Below are positions 26,699 to 35,264 of a stretch of 64,000 nucleotides of DNA, one piece after another. The translations under genes were made by a program, and so were the position numbers. Source of the stretch: Bradyrhizobium diazoefficiens (GTDB taxonomy: Bacteria; Pseudomonadota; Alphaproteobacteria; Rhizobiales; Xanthobacteraceae); the NCBI RefSeq assembly GCF_018131015.1, contig NZ_JAFCJJ010000011.1, forward strand, positions 124,001-188,000. Direction: 5' to 3'. Each line of letters opens with the position of its first letter. Position 1 is the stretch's first letter. A model generated the notes under the pieces. The model had not been told where the DNA came from, did no database searches, and worked only from the letters and a program-made list of their open reading frames with translations.

Positions 26699-27214
26699 AT
26701 GGGACTGTTCACCAAGGACATCAAATCGATGGACGACCTGCTGATGCACGGTCTGCAGGATATCTATTACGCCGAGCAGCAGATCCTGAAGGCGCTGCCC
26801 AAGATGATCGACAAGGCCACCAACCGGGATCTCGCGACAGGTCTGAAGAACCATCTCGAAGAAACCAAAAAGCAGGTCGAGCGGCTGGAGAAGGCATTTG
26901 CGAAACTCGGCAAGGAAGCCAGCGGAACGCAGTGCCCGGCGATCGACGGCATCATCAAGGAGGCCGACGAGACCGCGGGCGAGATCGAGGACAAGGCGGT
27001 GCTGGACGCCGCGATCGTCGCCAACGCGCAGGCCGTCGAGCATTACGAGATGTGCCGCTACGGCACGCTGATCGCCTGGGCCGAGGAGCTCGGGCATGAC
27101 GAGATCGTGCGCTTCCTCACCACCAATCTGAACGAGGAGAAGGCCGCGAACACCAAGCTCAACACCGTGGCGCTACGCAAGGGCGTCAACGCGAAGGCTT
27201 CCAGCGTGGCGTAG
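26699..27214 (+). CDS. DUF892 (YciE/YciF-like) ferritin-fold protein
   Basis: This 171-residue four-helix protein is of the YciF-type ferritin-like family, induced by stress in other bacteria. Family marks are LLMHGLQDIYYAEQQILKAL near the start and VEHYEMCRYGTLIAWAEELG in the third helix; the Glu and His residues at these sites match the di-iron pattern. GAGGAGG lies 12 bases before the ATG; an in-frame TTG at 26690 is closer, so the start could be 3 codons earlier. The last helix carries NLNEEKAANTKLN, typical of the family. Confidence 0.9.
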   Translation: MGLFTKDIKSMDDLLMHGLQDIYYAEQQILKALPKMIDKATNRDLATGLKNHLEETKKQVERLEKAFAKLGKEASGTQCPAIDGIIKEADETAGEIEDKAVLDAAIVANAQAVEHYEMCRYGTLIAWAEELGHDEIVRFLTTNLNEEKAANTKLNTVALRKGVNAKASSVA

Positions 27215-27235
27215 ACAAGGCCGTGTCCCCACCTG

Positions 27236-27266
27236 CGGCGGCTCCGTGGATCCCGCGGGGCCGCCG
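27236..27266. terminator. GC-rich hairpin after the DUF892 gene
   Basis: CGGCGGC at 27236-27242 pairs with GCCGCCG at 27260-27266 around a 17-base loop that can itself fold, followed by GCGTTTTG. It is placed 20 bases after the stop and is consistent with an intrinsic terminator. Confidence 0.5.
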
Positions 27267-27409
27267 GCGTTTTGCCGCCGTGCCTCCGTCCAATGACCTA
27301 ACCATTTCGTCGCAGGGCTTTCCGCCTTGCCGGGCATTGCCGCACTGCCCATGATGAAACATGATGGGCTGCCGGTAAGGCCTTGTGATTGCGCAGTGGG
27401 GGGCATCTG

Positions 27410-29197
27410 ATGAACGAGAACGACATCCGCAAGGCCGTCGCCGAGGTGAAGCAAGGCACGCTGTCGCGGCGTGCGTTCATCCTCAAACTGGGTGCGGTCG
27501 GGATCACCGCGCCGATCGCGAGCCAGATCCTGAGCTGGAACGACGTGGCGATGGCCAACGCCACGCTTGCCTACAAGCCGGCCAAGGCCGGCGGCGGCGG
27601 CCCGCTCAAGATCCTGCTCTGGCAGGCCCCAACGCTGCTCAATCCGCATTTTGCGATCGGCACCAAGGACCAGATCGCCTCGCGCATCTTCTTCGAGCCG
27701 CTGGCCGGCTGGGACAAGGAGGGCAACCTGATTCCCTGCCTCGCCGCCGAGGTCCCGACCAAGGCCAACGGTGGCCTTGCGGCGGACGGCATGAGCGTGA
27801 CCTGGAAGCTGAAGCAGGGCGTGAAGTGGCATGACGGCAAGCCCTTCACCGCCGACGACGTCGTCTTCACCTGGGCTTACGCCGCGGATCTTGCGACCGC
27901 GGCCTACACCACCGGATCCTACAAGGACATCAAGGTCGAGAAGATCGACGATCACACCGTCAAGGTGATCTTCAGGGCGCCGACCCCGTTCTGGGCCGAT
28001 CCTTTCGTCGGCTCGGTCGGCCAGATCCTGCCAAAACATCATTTCGGCGACTATGCCGGCTCGAAGTCGCGCGATGCGCCCGGCAATCTGAAGCCGGTCG
28101 GCACCGGTCCGTACAAGTTCATCGAGTTCAAGCCGGGCGACCTGATCCTGGCCGAGCGCAACCCGGACTATCACATCAAGAACCAGCCGCATTTCGACAC
28201 GCTCGAGATCAAGGGCGGCGGCGATGCCGTCTCCGCAGCGCGCGCGGTGCTGCAGACCGGCGAATACGACTATGCCTGGAACCTGCAGGTCGAGGATGAG
28301 GTCCTCAAGCGCATGGAGGCCGCCGGTAAGGGCAAGCTCGATATCGCCGTTTCCGGCAATGTCGAGTTCATCATCCTCAACACGACCGACCCGTGGACCG
28401 AGGTCGACGGCGAGCGATCCAGTGTCAAGACCAAACATCCGACGCTGTCCGATCCCGCCGTTCGCCGGGCGTTCAACCTCTTGATCGACCGCGACTCGAT
28501 CCAGAAGTTCATCTACGGCCGCGGCGGCGTCGCCACCGCGAGCTTCGTCAACCAGCCCGTGCAGTTCAAGTCGAGCAAGCTGAAATACGCGTTCGACATC
28601 GACAAGGCGAACAAGATCCTGGACGATGCCGGATGGAAGGTGGGCGCCGACGGCATCCGCGAGAAGGACGGCAAGAAGCTCAAATACGTCTACCAGACAT
28701 CGATCAACGCCCCACGGCAGAAGACGCAGGCCATCATCAAGCAGGCTTGCCAGAAGGCCGGCATCGAGATCGAGATCAAGTCTGTCGTTGCGTCGGTGTT
28801 CTTCTCGTCCGATGTCGGCAACCCCGACACCTATTCGAAGCTCTATGCCGACATGGAGATGTACAACACGACGCAGCCGCAGCCCGATCCGGAGCGATTC
28901 CTGAACCAGTGCGTCTCCTGGGAGATCGCCAACAAGGACAACAAGTGGCTCGGCCGCAACGTCTCGCGCTGGTCCGATCCCGAAGCCGACAAGGCCTACA
29001 AGGCGGCGCAGAACGAGCTCGATCCGGTCAAGCGCGCCGCGCTGCTGGTCAAGGTCAACGAGATCTTCTGCGAGGCCAACGTGTTCGTGCCCCTGCTCTC
29101 GCGCAACATCGTCAATGGCGGCGTCAATAGTCTGATGACTGACCTCTCGGGGTGGGACGTGACGACCTGGAATCTGGCGAGCTGGTATCGCAGCTGA
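27410..29197 (+). CDS. Orphan peptide/oligopeptide ABC transporter binding protein
   Basis: This 595-residue family-5 (DppA/OppA-like) periplasmic binding protein has a Tat-like signal with a long N-terminal region (GTLSRRAFILKLGAVGITAP). Mature features include WKLKQGVKWHDGKPFTADDV, the hallmark of the family, and KPVGTGPYKFIEFKPGDLIL. A GGGGGG-type ribosome site lies 6-11 bases before the ATG at 27410. No permease or ATPase gene is adjacent on either side, so its importer must be encoded elsewhere, or it acts as a sensor or chaperone. A terminator follows the stop. Confidence 0.92.
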   Translation: MNENDIRKAVAEVKQGTLSRRAFILKLGAVGITAPIASQILSWNDVAMANATLAYKPAKAGGGGPLKILLWQAPTLLNPHFAIGTKDQIASRIFFEPLAGWDKEGNLIPCLAAEVPTKANGGLAADGMSVTWKLKQGVKWHDGKPFTADDVVFTWAYAADLATAAYTTGSYKDIKVEKIDDHTVKVIFRAPTPFWADPFVGSVGQILPKHHFGDYAGSKSRDAPGNLKPVGTGPYKFIEFKPGDLILAERNPDYHIKNQPHFDTLEIKGGGDAVSAARAVLQTGEYDYAWNLQVEDEVLKRMEAAGKGKLDIAVSGNVEFIILNTTDPWTEVDGERSSVKTKHPTLSDPAVRRAFNLLIDRDSIQKFIYGRGGVATASFVNQPVQFKSSKLKYAFDIDKANKILDDAGWKVGADGIREKDGKKLKYVYQTSINAPRQKTQAIIKQACQKAGIEIEIKSVVASVFFSSDVGNPDTYSKLYADMEMYNTTQPQPDPERFLNQCVSWEIANKDNKWLGRNVSRWSDPEADKAYKAAQNELDPVKRAALLVKVNEIFCEANVFVPLLSRNIVNGGVNSLMTDLSGWDVTTWNLASWYRS

Positions 29198-29221
29198 GGC
29201 CGGACGGCGCGTCACGCGACA

Positions 29222-29250
29222 GGAGAAGCACGCAGGATGCGTGCTTCTCC
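29222..29250. terminator. Perfect 12-bp hairpin after the peptide-binding protein gene
   Basis: GGAGAAGCACGC at 29222-29233 pairs with GCGTGCTTCTCC at 29239-29250 over a 5-base loop. It is 24 bases after the stop. The T tract is lacking, so efficiency by itself is uncertain. Confidence 0.65.
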
Positions 29251-29377
29251 ATGCTGCACTGCATTGCGTAGATTTACGGAACCGCGAAATTATCAAAAAT
29301 TAAGGCGCCAGCGCGAGGCTGGGCACAGCCGGTCCTTCTCAATTGACCGGCATGCTCAAACTCAATGGGAGGATGCA

Positions 29378-29839
29378 ATGCGTCCTGGGATTATCCCGCT
29401 CGTGGCCTGTGCGGTTCTTGTGTCGGCTGCTCTGACCGGTGCCGCGAAGGCCGGCGACACGCCACCGACGCTGACCGGCGCCAAGTCGGTCGATGCCGCC
29501 GCCGTTGCCAAGGCTCAGGCCGCCGGTGCGGTCGTCGTCGACACCCGCGTTGCATCCGAATATGCGGACGGCCACATCAAGGGCGCGATCAGCGTGCCCT
29601 ATCGCGAAAAGAGCGAGAAGTCGGCGAGCTTCGATTCCGCGCAGGACGAGTTCAACTTCGCCAAGCTGCCGGCCGACAAGGCCGCGGCCATCGTGATCTA
29701 CTGCAACGGCCCCGAATGCTGGAAGAGCTTCAAGGCCTCCAGCGTCTCGATCAAGGCCGGCTACACCAACATCCTCTGGTATCGGGAAGGTTTTCCGGAC
29801 TGGAAATCGAAGAACATGCCGATCGGCACCGCCGAATAG
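29378..29839 (+). CDS. Periplasmic rhodanese-like protein
   Basis: This is a 153-residue exported protein with a signal peptide (about residues 1-23, ending AAKA) and one rhodanese domain. Marks are VVVDTRVASEYADGHIKGAI and the active-site loop VIYCNGPECWKS with the catalytic Cys in CNGPEC. GGGAGG precedes the ATG at 29378. The role may be sulfur transfer or redox handling in the periplasm. It lies 92 bases upstream of the chemoreceptor gene on the same strand. Confidence 0.88.
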   Translation: MRPGIIPLVACAVLVSAALTGAAKAGDTPPTLTGAKSVDAAAVAKAQAAGAVVVDTRVASEYADGHIKGAISVPYREKSEKSASFDSAQDEFNFAKLPADKAAAIVIYCNGPECWKSFKASSVSIKAGYTNILWYREGFPDWKSKNMPIGTAE

Positions 29840-29931
29840 CGGCAGGCCAATCACGGTCGTATCTTGATTTCAGGGCGGCAACCGCAACGTTGCCGCCCTG
29901 ATCGCGCAGCAATGACGGGAATGGTGCGGGC

Positions 29932-31740
29932 ATGAGCAGGTTTAATATCGGGACGCGGTTGCTCTTGGCGTTCGTCATCCTGGCGCTCGCGCAGGGCGTC
30001 GTCGCGGTCATCGGCCTGCGCGGCATGAGCCTGTCGAACGACGATCTCGCCGAGGTTTACCACGACCGCCTGGTGCCGGTCAGCGAGCTTGCGCGCATCA
30101 ACGATCTGACCCGCGGCAGCATCGAGCAATTGGCGATTGCGCTGATCTCGCGGCCGAGTCCGCAGAACGTCCAGAAATACATCGACCAGGTCAACGCGAA
30201 CCTCGCGGAAGTCGAGCGCCTGTCCGCGGACTATGCCCGGCATGTCGTCGGAGACGACGAGAAGAAGCTGTTCGGCGAATGGTCGTCGAACCGGCAACTG
30301 TTGATCAACAAGGCGATCAAGCCGGCGATGACCGATCTCAAGGCGCAGTCGTTCAACGACGCGGAGGACACCCTCCTCGGCGTCGGCGTCAAGCGCTTCG
30401 CGACCGTCCAGCAGCTGATGAACACCATCCTGGACAACGAGATCAAGCGCGCCGAAGCCACCCGCGATTCGGCCAGCACGCGCTTCACCATCATGCTCTA
30501 TTCGGCGCTGGCGGCGATCGCATTCAGTCTCGGCTTGAGCGCCCTGATCGCGCTCTACATGAACCGCGCGGTCGCAAGCCCGATCGCGGGAATGACGTCC
30601 GCGATGAAGCGCCTCGCGGGCGGCGATCTGGCGGCCGATATTCCGGCCACCGGCCGCCGCGACGAGATCGGGGAAATGGCGCAGGCCGTCGCGATCTTCA
30701 GGGATGGCATGGTCGATGCCGACCGGCTCCAGCGCGAGCAGAAGGTTGAGCAGGCCCGGAAGGAAGAACGGCAGGCCGCGATCGAGCGCCACATTACATC
30801 CTTCGAAGGCAGCGTGGGCTCGGCACTGGACAATCTCGCCTCTGCCGCCACCGACATGCGCTCGACCTCCGAGAGCATGTCGGCGACCGCCGCGCAGGCG
30901 AGCGAACAGACGGCGCGCGTGACCACCGCCGCCGAGCAGGCGTCCGGCAATGTGGAGGCGGTCGCCGCTGCGGCCGAGGAAATGGCGACCTCGGTCAGCG
31001 AGATCGGCCGCCAGGTCCAGGACTCGGCCCGGATCGCCGGCACTGCCGTGGATCAGGCCCGCAAGACCGACGAGCGCATCAGCCATCTCTCGCAGGCCGC
31101 GACCCGCATCGGCGACGTCGTCAACCTGATCACGACGATCGCGGAGCAGACCAACCTGCTCGCGCTCAATGCCACCATCGAGGCGGCCCGGGCCGGCGAT
31201 GCCGGACGGGGTTTTGCCGTCGTGGCGCAGGAGGTCAAGCAACTCGCCTCGCAGACCGCCAAGGCGACCAGCGAGATCGGCGCGCAGATCACCGGCATGC
31301 AGAACGCGACGCAGGACGCCGTGGTCGCGATCAAAGAGATCGTCGGGACGATCGACAAGGTCTCGGAAATCGCCTCCGCCATCGCGGCTGCGATCGAACA
31401 GCAGGGCGCGGCCACGCAGGAGATCGCGCGCAACGTCCAGCAGGCCGCGCGCGGCACCGAGCAGGTCTCCAGCAACATTACCGGCGTCAACCATGCGGCG
31501 ACCGACACCGACAGGGCCGCCAATCACGTCCTGACGTCGGCCGACGAACTCCGCGGCCAGGCCGACACGCTGCGGCTCGAGGTCGACCGTTTTCTCGCGG
31601 GCATCCGCGCGGCCTGTGCGTCGTTGGCCCGCACATCCGCTCAAGCTTCGAGCGGCACCCAGATCCCGCCCGCGCGGCTCGAGCGAAGCGCTGCCTCCAC
31701 CATCGCAACGCCCGCAAAACCGTCCTCGATCGTCGGGTAG
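29932..31740 (+). CDS. Methyl-accepting chemotaxis protein with antisense-overlapping tail
   Basis: This 602-residue chemoreceptor has a short cytoplasmic start, TM1 (about 9-28), a periplasmic helical-bundle sensor (about 30-185), TM2 (about 188-212), a HAMP domain and a long signalling hairpin. The conserved tip reads IAEQTNLLALNATIEAARAG. Relatives normally end near LRLEVDRFLAGIR. Here a TGT codon (31615-31617) follows that point instead of a stop, and the frame runs 41 residues further through sequence antisense to the end of the oxidoreductase gene. The tail is therefore probably an extension without selected function. Confidence 0.9.
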   Translation: MSRFNIGTRLLLAFVILALAQGVVAVIGLRGMSLSNDDLAEVYHDRLVPVSELARINDLTRGSIEQLAIALISRPSPQNVQKYIDQVNANLAEVERLSADYARHVVGDDEKKLFGEWSSNRQLLINKAIKPAMTDLKAQSFNDAEDTLLGVGVKRFATVQQLMNTILDNEIKRAEATRDSASTRFTIMLYSALAAIAFSLGLSALIALYMNRAVASPIAGMTSAMKRLAGGDLAADIPATGRRDEIGEMAQAVAIFRDGMVDADRLQREQKVEQARKEERQAAIERHITSFEGSVGSALDNLASAATDMRSTSESMSATAAQASEQTARVTTAAEQASGNVEAVAAAAEEMATSVSEIGRQVQDSARIAGTAVDQARKTDERISHLSQAATRIGDVVNLITTIAEQTNLLALNATIEAARAGDAGRGFAVVAQEVKQLASQTAKATSEIGAQITGMQNATQDAVVAIKEIVGTIDKVSEIASAIAAAIEQQGAATQEIARNVQQAARGTEQVSSNITGVNHAATDTDRAANHVLTSADELRGQADTLRLEVDRFLAGIRAACASLARTSAQASSGTQIPPARLERSAASTIATPAKPSSIVG

Positions 31741-32792
31741 GTCAGCGCTGGCGCAGCCGCGGAGCCGGAGCGCCGCGCGATGATGGCCGCTGCAACTTCC
31801 GAATAGATCGTCGCGAACGCTTCGAGGTAACCCTCGGGATGACCGGCTGGAATGCGATTGACGCGCTGGCCGGCGGCGTTCATGGCGGCTGTGCCGCGGC
31901 GGATCATGCGGGGCGCGTCTCCGAGCGGCGACCAGGTCAGAACGTTCGGCTCTTCCTGGCGCCAGTCGAGGCCACCCTTTTCGCCGAAGACCCTCAGACG
32001 CAGCCCGTTGTCGTTTCCCGGTGCGACCTGGCTCGCCCACAGGGCGCCGCGCGCGCCATTGCCGTACCGTAGCAGGATCTGGACGTTGTCGTCGACGCGG
32101 CGCCCGGGCACGAAGCTGGTTGCCTCCGCAAGGATCTGTTCGGGCACCATTCCGGTGACGAAATGCACGAGCTGCCAGGCGTGGGTGCCGATGTCGCCAA
32201 CGCAGCCTCCGGCGCCCGACCGCGCCGGATCGGTGCGCCAGTCAGCCTGCTTCTGGCCGGTGGCTTCCAGCGGCTGCGACAGCCAGTCCTGCGGGTATTC
32301 CACCTGAACGACGCGGATTGCGCCGAGCTCGCCGGCCTGCACCATGGCGCGGGCGTGTCGCACCAGCGGATAGCCGGAATAATTATAGGTGACGGCGAAG
32401 ATCACCGCCGTGGCACGCGCCTTGTCGCGCAGACGGCGCGCCTCGCCGAGACTCGTCGTCAGCGGCTTGTCGCAGATGATATGAACGCCGGTCTCGAGGA
32501 ACGCTTCGGCGACGGGTGCGTGCATGTGGTTCGGCGTGACGATCGCAACCGCCTCGATGCCATCGGCGCGCGCGGCTTCGCTCCGCGCCATGGTCCGGAA
32601 GTCCGGATAGGATCGGTCAGTAGGCAGCCCGAGCGCAGCCGCCGAACGCATCGCCCTTTCGGGCGACGCGGACAACGCACCGGCAACCAGTTCATAGCGG
32701 TCGTCGAGGCGCGCGGCGATGCGATGGACCGCGCCGATGAAGGCGTCCTCTCCGCCGCCGACCATTCCCAGTCGAATGCGTGGCTCTGCCAT
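31641..32792 (-). CDS. Gfo/Idh/MocA-family NAD(P)-dependent oxidoreductase
   Basis: This enzyme of about 383 residues has an N-terminal Rossmann fold (RIRLGMVGGGEDAFIGAVHR) and the family's sugar-site lysine in HIICDKPLTTSLGEARRL. It would oxidise a sugar or inositol derivative. The ATG at 32792 has GAGGG 8 bases upstream; an ATG two codons earlier lies too close to it. The 3' end overlaps the chemoreceptor gene by 100 bases on the other strand. It is 21 bases downstream of a sugar isomerase gene and forms an operon with it. Confidence 0.92.
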   Translation of the reverse strand: MAEPRIRLGMVGGGEDAFIGAVHRIAARLDDRYELVAGALSASPERAMRSAAALGLPTDRSYPDFRTMARSEAARADGIEAVAIVTPNHMHAPVAEAFLETGVHIICDKPLTTSLGEARRLRDKARATAVIFAVTYNYSGYPLVRHARAMVQAGELGAIRVVQVEYPQDWLSQPLEATGQKQADWRTDPARSGAGGCVGDIGTHAWQLVHFVTGMVPEQILAEATSFVPGRRVDDNVQILLRYGNGARGALWASQVAPGNDNGLRLRVFGEKGGLDWRQEEPNVLTWSPLGDAPRMIRRGTAAMNAAGQRVNRIPAGHPEGYLEAFATIYSEVAAAIIARRSGSAAAPALTYPTIEDGFAGVAMVEAALRSSRAGGIWVPLEA

Positions 32793-32813
32793 GTGCATAT
32801 CCCTCGATTGCGC

Positions 32814-33887
32814 TCAGGCGAGGCCCAGCGCCCGCCGGACCCGCGTCGCGTCGCTGGCGCCGCCGGCGAAATCGTCAAAGGCGCGGTCGGTGACGCGGAT
32901 GATGTGGTCGCGAATGAAGGCCGCGCCTTCGCGTGCGCCGTCCTCGGCGTTCTTCAGGCAACATTCCCATTCCAGCACCGCCCAGCGGTCGAATCCGATC
33001 GCCGCCATTTTCGAGAAGATCGCCTTGAAGTCGACCTGCCCGTCGCCGAGCGAGCGAAAGCGACCGGCGCGGTCGATCCAGGCCTGGAAGCCCGAATACA
33101 CGCCCTGCCGGCCGGTCGGATTGAACTCGGCGTCCTTGACGTGGAAGGCGCGAATGCGTTCGGCATAGATGTCGATAAAGGCCAGATAGTCCAGTTGCTG
33201 CAGAACGAAGTGCGAGGGATCATAATTGATCGCGCAGCGCGGGTGATTGCCGGTGCGTTCAAGGAACATCTCGAAGGTGATGCCGTCGCAGACGTCCTCG
33301 CCCGGATGGATCTCGTAGCAAAGGTCGACGCCCGCCTCCTCATAGGCATCGAGGATCGGACGCCAGCGGCGCGCGAGCTCGTCGAACGCGGTCTCGATCA
33401 GGCCCGGCGGCCGCTGCGGCCAGGGATACAGGAACGGCCAGGCCAGCGCGCCGGTGAAGCTGACGCTGGCGCTGAGGCCAAGCCGGCGCGAGGCCTGCGC
33501 CGCCTTCATCATCTGGTCCACCGCCCAGCTCTGGCGTTCCTTCGGCCTGCCCCGCACCGCCGGCGGTGCGAACGCATCGAAAGCCTCGTCGTAGGCCGGA
33601 TTGACGGCAACGAGCTGTCCCTGCAGATGGGTGGACAATTCCGTGATCGCGAGCCCGTGCTGTGCGGCGACGCCCGCGATTTCATCGCAATAACCTTGCG
33701 AGGTGGCGGCCTTGTCGAGGTCGATCAGGCGCGGATCGGAGGTCGGCACCTGAACGCCCTTGTAGCCAAGCCCTGCCGCCCAGCCGCAAATGGCATCGAA
33801 GCTGTTGAACGGCGGCGCGTTCCCGATGAACTGCGCCAGAAAAATCGCGGGCCCCTTCATGGTGGCCGGTTGCTTGGTCGCTGGCAT
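32814..33887 (-). CDS. Sugar phosphate isomerase/epimerase-like TIM-barrel protein
   Basis: This 357-residue protein is of the xylose-isomerase-like TIM-barrel family (IolE/IolI-like). Likely metal ligands are Glu in CYEIHPGEDVC, Asp and His in INYDPSHFVLQQ, His in IRAFHVKDAEF and Glu in VLEWECCLKN. It is transcribed with the Gfo/Idh/MocA oxidoreductase, a pairing common in degradation of inositol-like or keto sugars. The exact substrate is unknown, and no transporter gene is adjacent. Confidence 0.9.
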   Translation of the reverse strand: MPATKQPATMKGPAIFLAQFIGNAPPFNSFDAICGWAAGLGYKGVQVPTSDPRLIDLDKAATSQGYCDEIAGVAAQHGLAITELSTHLQGQLVAVNPAYDEAFDAFAPPAVRGRPKERQSWAVDQMMKAAQASRRLGLSASVSFTGALAWPFLYPWPQRPPGLIETAFDELARRWRPILDAYEEAGVDLCYEIHPGEDVCDGITFEMFLERTGNHPRCAINYDPSHFVLQQLDYLAFIDIYAERIRAFHVKDAEFNPTGRQGVYSGFQAWIDRAGRFRSLGDGQVDFKAIFSKMAAIGFDRWAVLEWECCLKNAEDGAREGAAFIRDHIIRVTDRAFDDFAGGASDATRVRRALGLA

Positions 33888-34003
33888 TCGATCTTCTCCG
33901 GTTCAGGCGCCGTGGACGCGCGCGAAGCCTACCGCCCGGCGCATGTTGTCCATGACCCGCAAGCTGTATAGTCTTGACGGGCAAATTCGATTGGAGAGGT
34001 GCG

Positions 34004-34126
34004 ATGAAGGCCTTCCTGCTCGCCTGCGCCGCGGCGATTGTGATTGCCGCGGCTGCAATTGTCATCCTCAACCAGGTGCAAGAACCTGTGCAACAGGCTT
34101 TTGCGACGACGGGCGTGCGGCTCTAA
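34004..34126 (+). CDS. 40-residue membrane-anchored hypothetical protein
   Basis: A short frame encodes MKAFLLACAAAIVIAAAAIV followed by LNQVQEPVQQAFATTGVRL: one N-terminal hydrophobic helix and a short polar tail. GGAGAGG lies 4 bases before the ATG. I recall close relatives ending FAT..VRL in Bradyrhizobium, which supports a real gene. It diverges from the isomerase gene and ends just before a palindromic repeat. Confidence 0.7.
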   Translation: MKAFLLACAAAIVIAAAAIVILNQVQEPVQQAFATTGVRL

Positions 34127-34135
34127 GGCGCGTGC

Positions 34136-34207
34136 GCATGATCTCCGCGCAAACGCGTTCCGCGTTTGTCGCGAGGGAAAACCGCTTCGCGCTTTTCCGG
34201 ATCATGC
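34136..34207. repeat. Extragenic palindromic repeat element
   Basis: GCATGATC at 34136-34143 and GATCATGC at 34200-34207 are perfect inverted ends. Inside lie AAACGCG/CGCGTTT (34151-34167) and AACCGCTTCGCGCTTTTCC. It resembles the short palindromic elements (GCATGATC...CCGCTTC...TTTTCCGGATCATGC) scattered between genes in Bradyrhizobium and Rhodopseudomonas, recalled from memory. It lies between the 40-residue gene and the convergent fdh gene and could also act as a transcript end. Confidence 0.7.
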
Positions 34208-34218
34208 CTTAGCGCGCC

Positions 34219-35220
34219 CTATTCGGCCGGCTGAGCGGCCGATTTCGGCTCGGCGCTATCGGTCGGCGCATTCTGTTGCTGGAACCAGAGGGCGTGGTGC
34301 TGCTTGGACCAGTTGACATCCACGGTCCCCGTGCCCATGGCCTCGAACGCGCCTTCCATGCCGATGCTGCCGATGTAGATGTGCCCCAGCATCGCCGCCA
34401 CGAACAGGACCGCCACGATGGAGTGGACGATCTGCGCGAGCTGCATCCCTTCGATTCCGCTCAGGTAGAACGGAAACATCAACAGGTACCCCGTGGCCGC
34501 GACCAGACCTCCGCCGATGACGACGATCCAGTAGATCATCTTCTGGCCCGCATTGAACCGGTAGGCCGGCGGATGATCATTGTTGAACAGCCCTCCGCCG
34601 CGCTTGACCCACTCGACATCGACCTTGTTCGGAATATTTCCGGCAATCCACATCAGGAAGATCAGGACGACGCCGAGCGTGAACGGGAAGCTCAGATAGA
34701 TGTGCGCAAATTTGGCCAGTTGCGACCAATGGGAGAACGCCTCGAAGCCGATCAGAGGCAGCAGCAGCGACCGGCCAAACGTGATGTTCAGGCCCGACAG
34801 CGCCAGGATGACGAAACATGTCGCCGTCATCCAGTGGACGAAGCGCTCATAGGCGTTGAAGCGAACGATCGTGCGCCCGGAGCGCCCGCTTTCGATCCGG
34901 ACCATCCCGCGGGTCAAGTAGAAGATCACGATGGCGGCAATCATGCCGACGATGGCGATGCCGCCGATCCAGCGCAGCGTGACGTTCCTGAACTCCCGCC
35001 AGTCGCGGCCCGCCGGCTGCTCCAGCACGCCCGCGCGCTGATCGGGAATGCTGATGCGCCCCTGGATTCGGTTGAGCTCCTGAAGAAGCTGCTGCTCCTT
35101 GACCGCGCTTGCAGTCGGATTGACCTGCTGCGCGTTCGCCGGAGCAGGTAGCATCGAGACCAGCAAGAGAAAGGCCAGGCCACCGACGGCCAAACGCATC
35201 AGCCTGAACAACGACACCAT
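34219..35220 (-). CDS. Formate dehydrogenase gamma subunit (cytochrome b)
   Basis: This is a 333-residue inner-membrane di-heme cytochrome b that passes electrons from formate to quinone. It has an N-terminal signal-like segment (about 1-30), a periplasmic loop, and four further membrane helices. Likely heme ligands are His residues in ERFVHWMTATC, FAHIYLSFP and VHSIVAVLFVAAMLGHIYIG. The extra N-terminal 100 residues compared with FdnI fit the longer form found in FDH-3 loci. It is the last gene of the fdh run, 44 bases after the Fe-S subunit. Confidence 0.93.
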   Translation of the reverse strand: MVSLFRLMRLAVGGLAFLLLVSMLPAPANAQQVNPTASAVKEQQLLQELNRIQGRISIPDQRAGVLEQPAGRDWREFRNVTLRWIGGIAIVGMIAAIVIFYLTRGMVRIESGRSGRTIVRFNAYERFVHWMTATCFVILALSGLNITFGRSLLLPLIGFEAFSHWSQLAKFAHIYLSFPFTLGVVLIFLMWIAGNIPNKVDVEWVKRGGGLFNNDHPPAYRFNAGQKMIYWIVVIGGGLVAATGYLLMFPFYLSGIEGMQLAQIVHSIVAVLFVAAMLGHIYIGSIGMEGAFEAMGTGTVDVNWSKQHHALWFQQQNAPTDSAEPKSAAQPAE

Positions 35221-35264
35221 GGTCTCCTCCCCTTCGTCCCGTCGCGCCCGTTAGGTCATGGTGA

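Noticed and set aside
27173..29296. 707-residue minus-strand open frame
   Set aside because: It is the antisense shadow of the peptide-binding protein gene; composition is rich in Asp, Arg and Leu with no domain, and it has no ribosome site.
29851..32040. 729-residue minus-strand open frame
   Set aside because: It lies antisense to the chemoreceptor gene and is explained by its codon bias; Arg/Asp/Gly-rich without recognisable domains.
34136..34207. CRISPR repeat
   Set aside because: It is a single palindromic element with no tandem copies or spacers.
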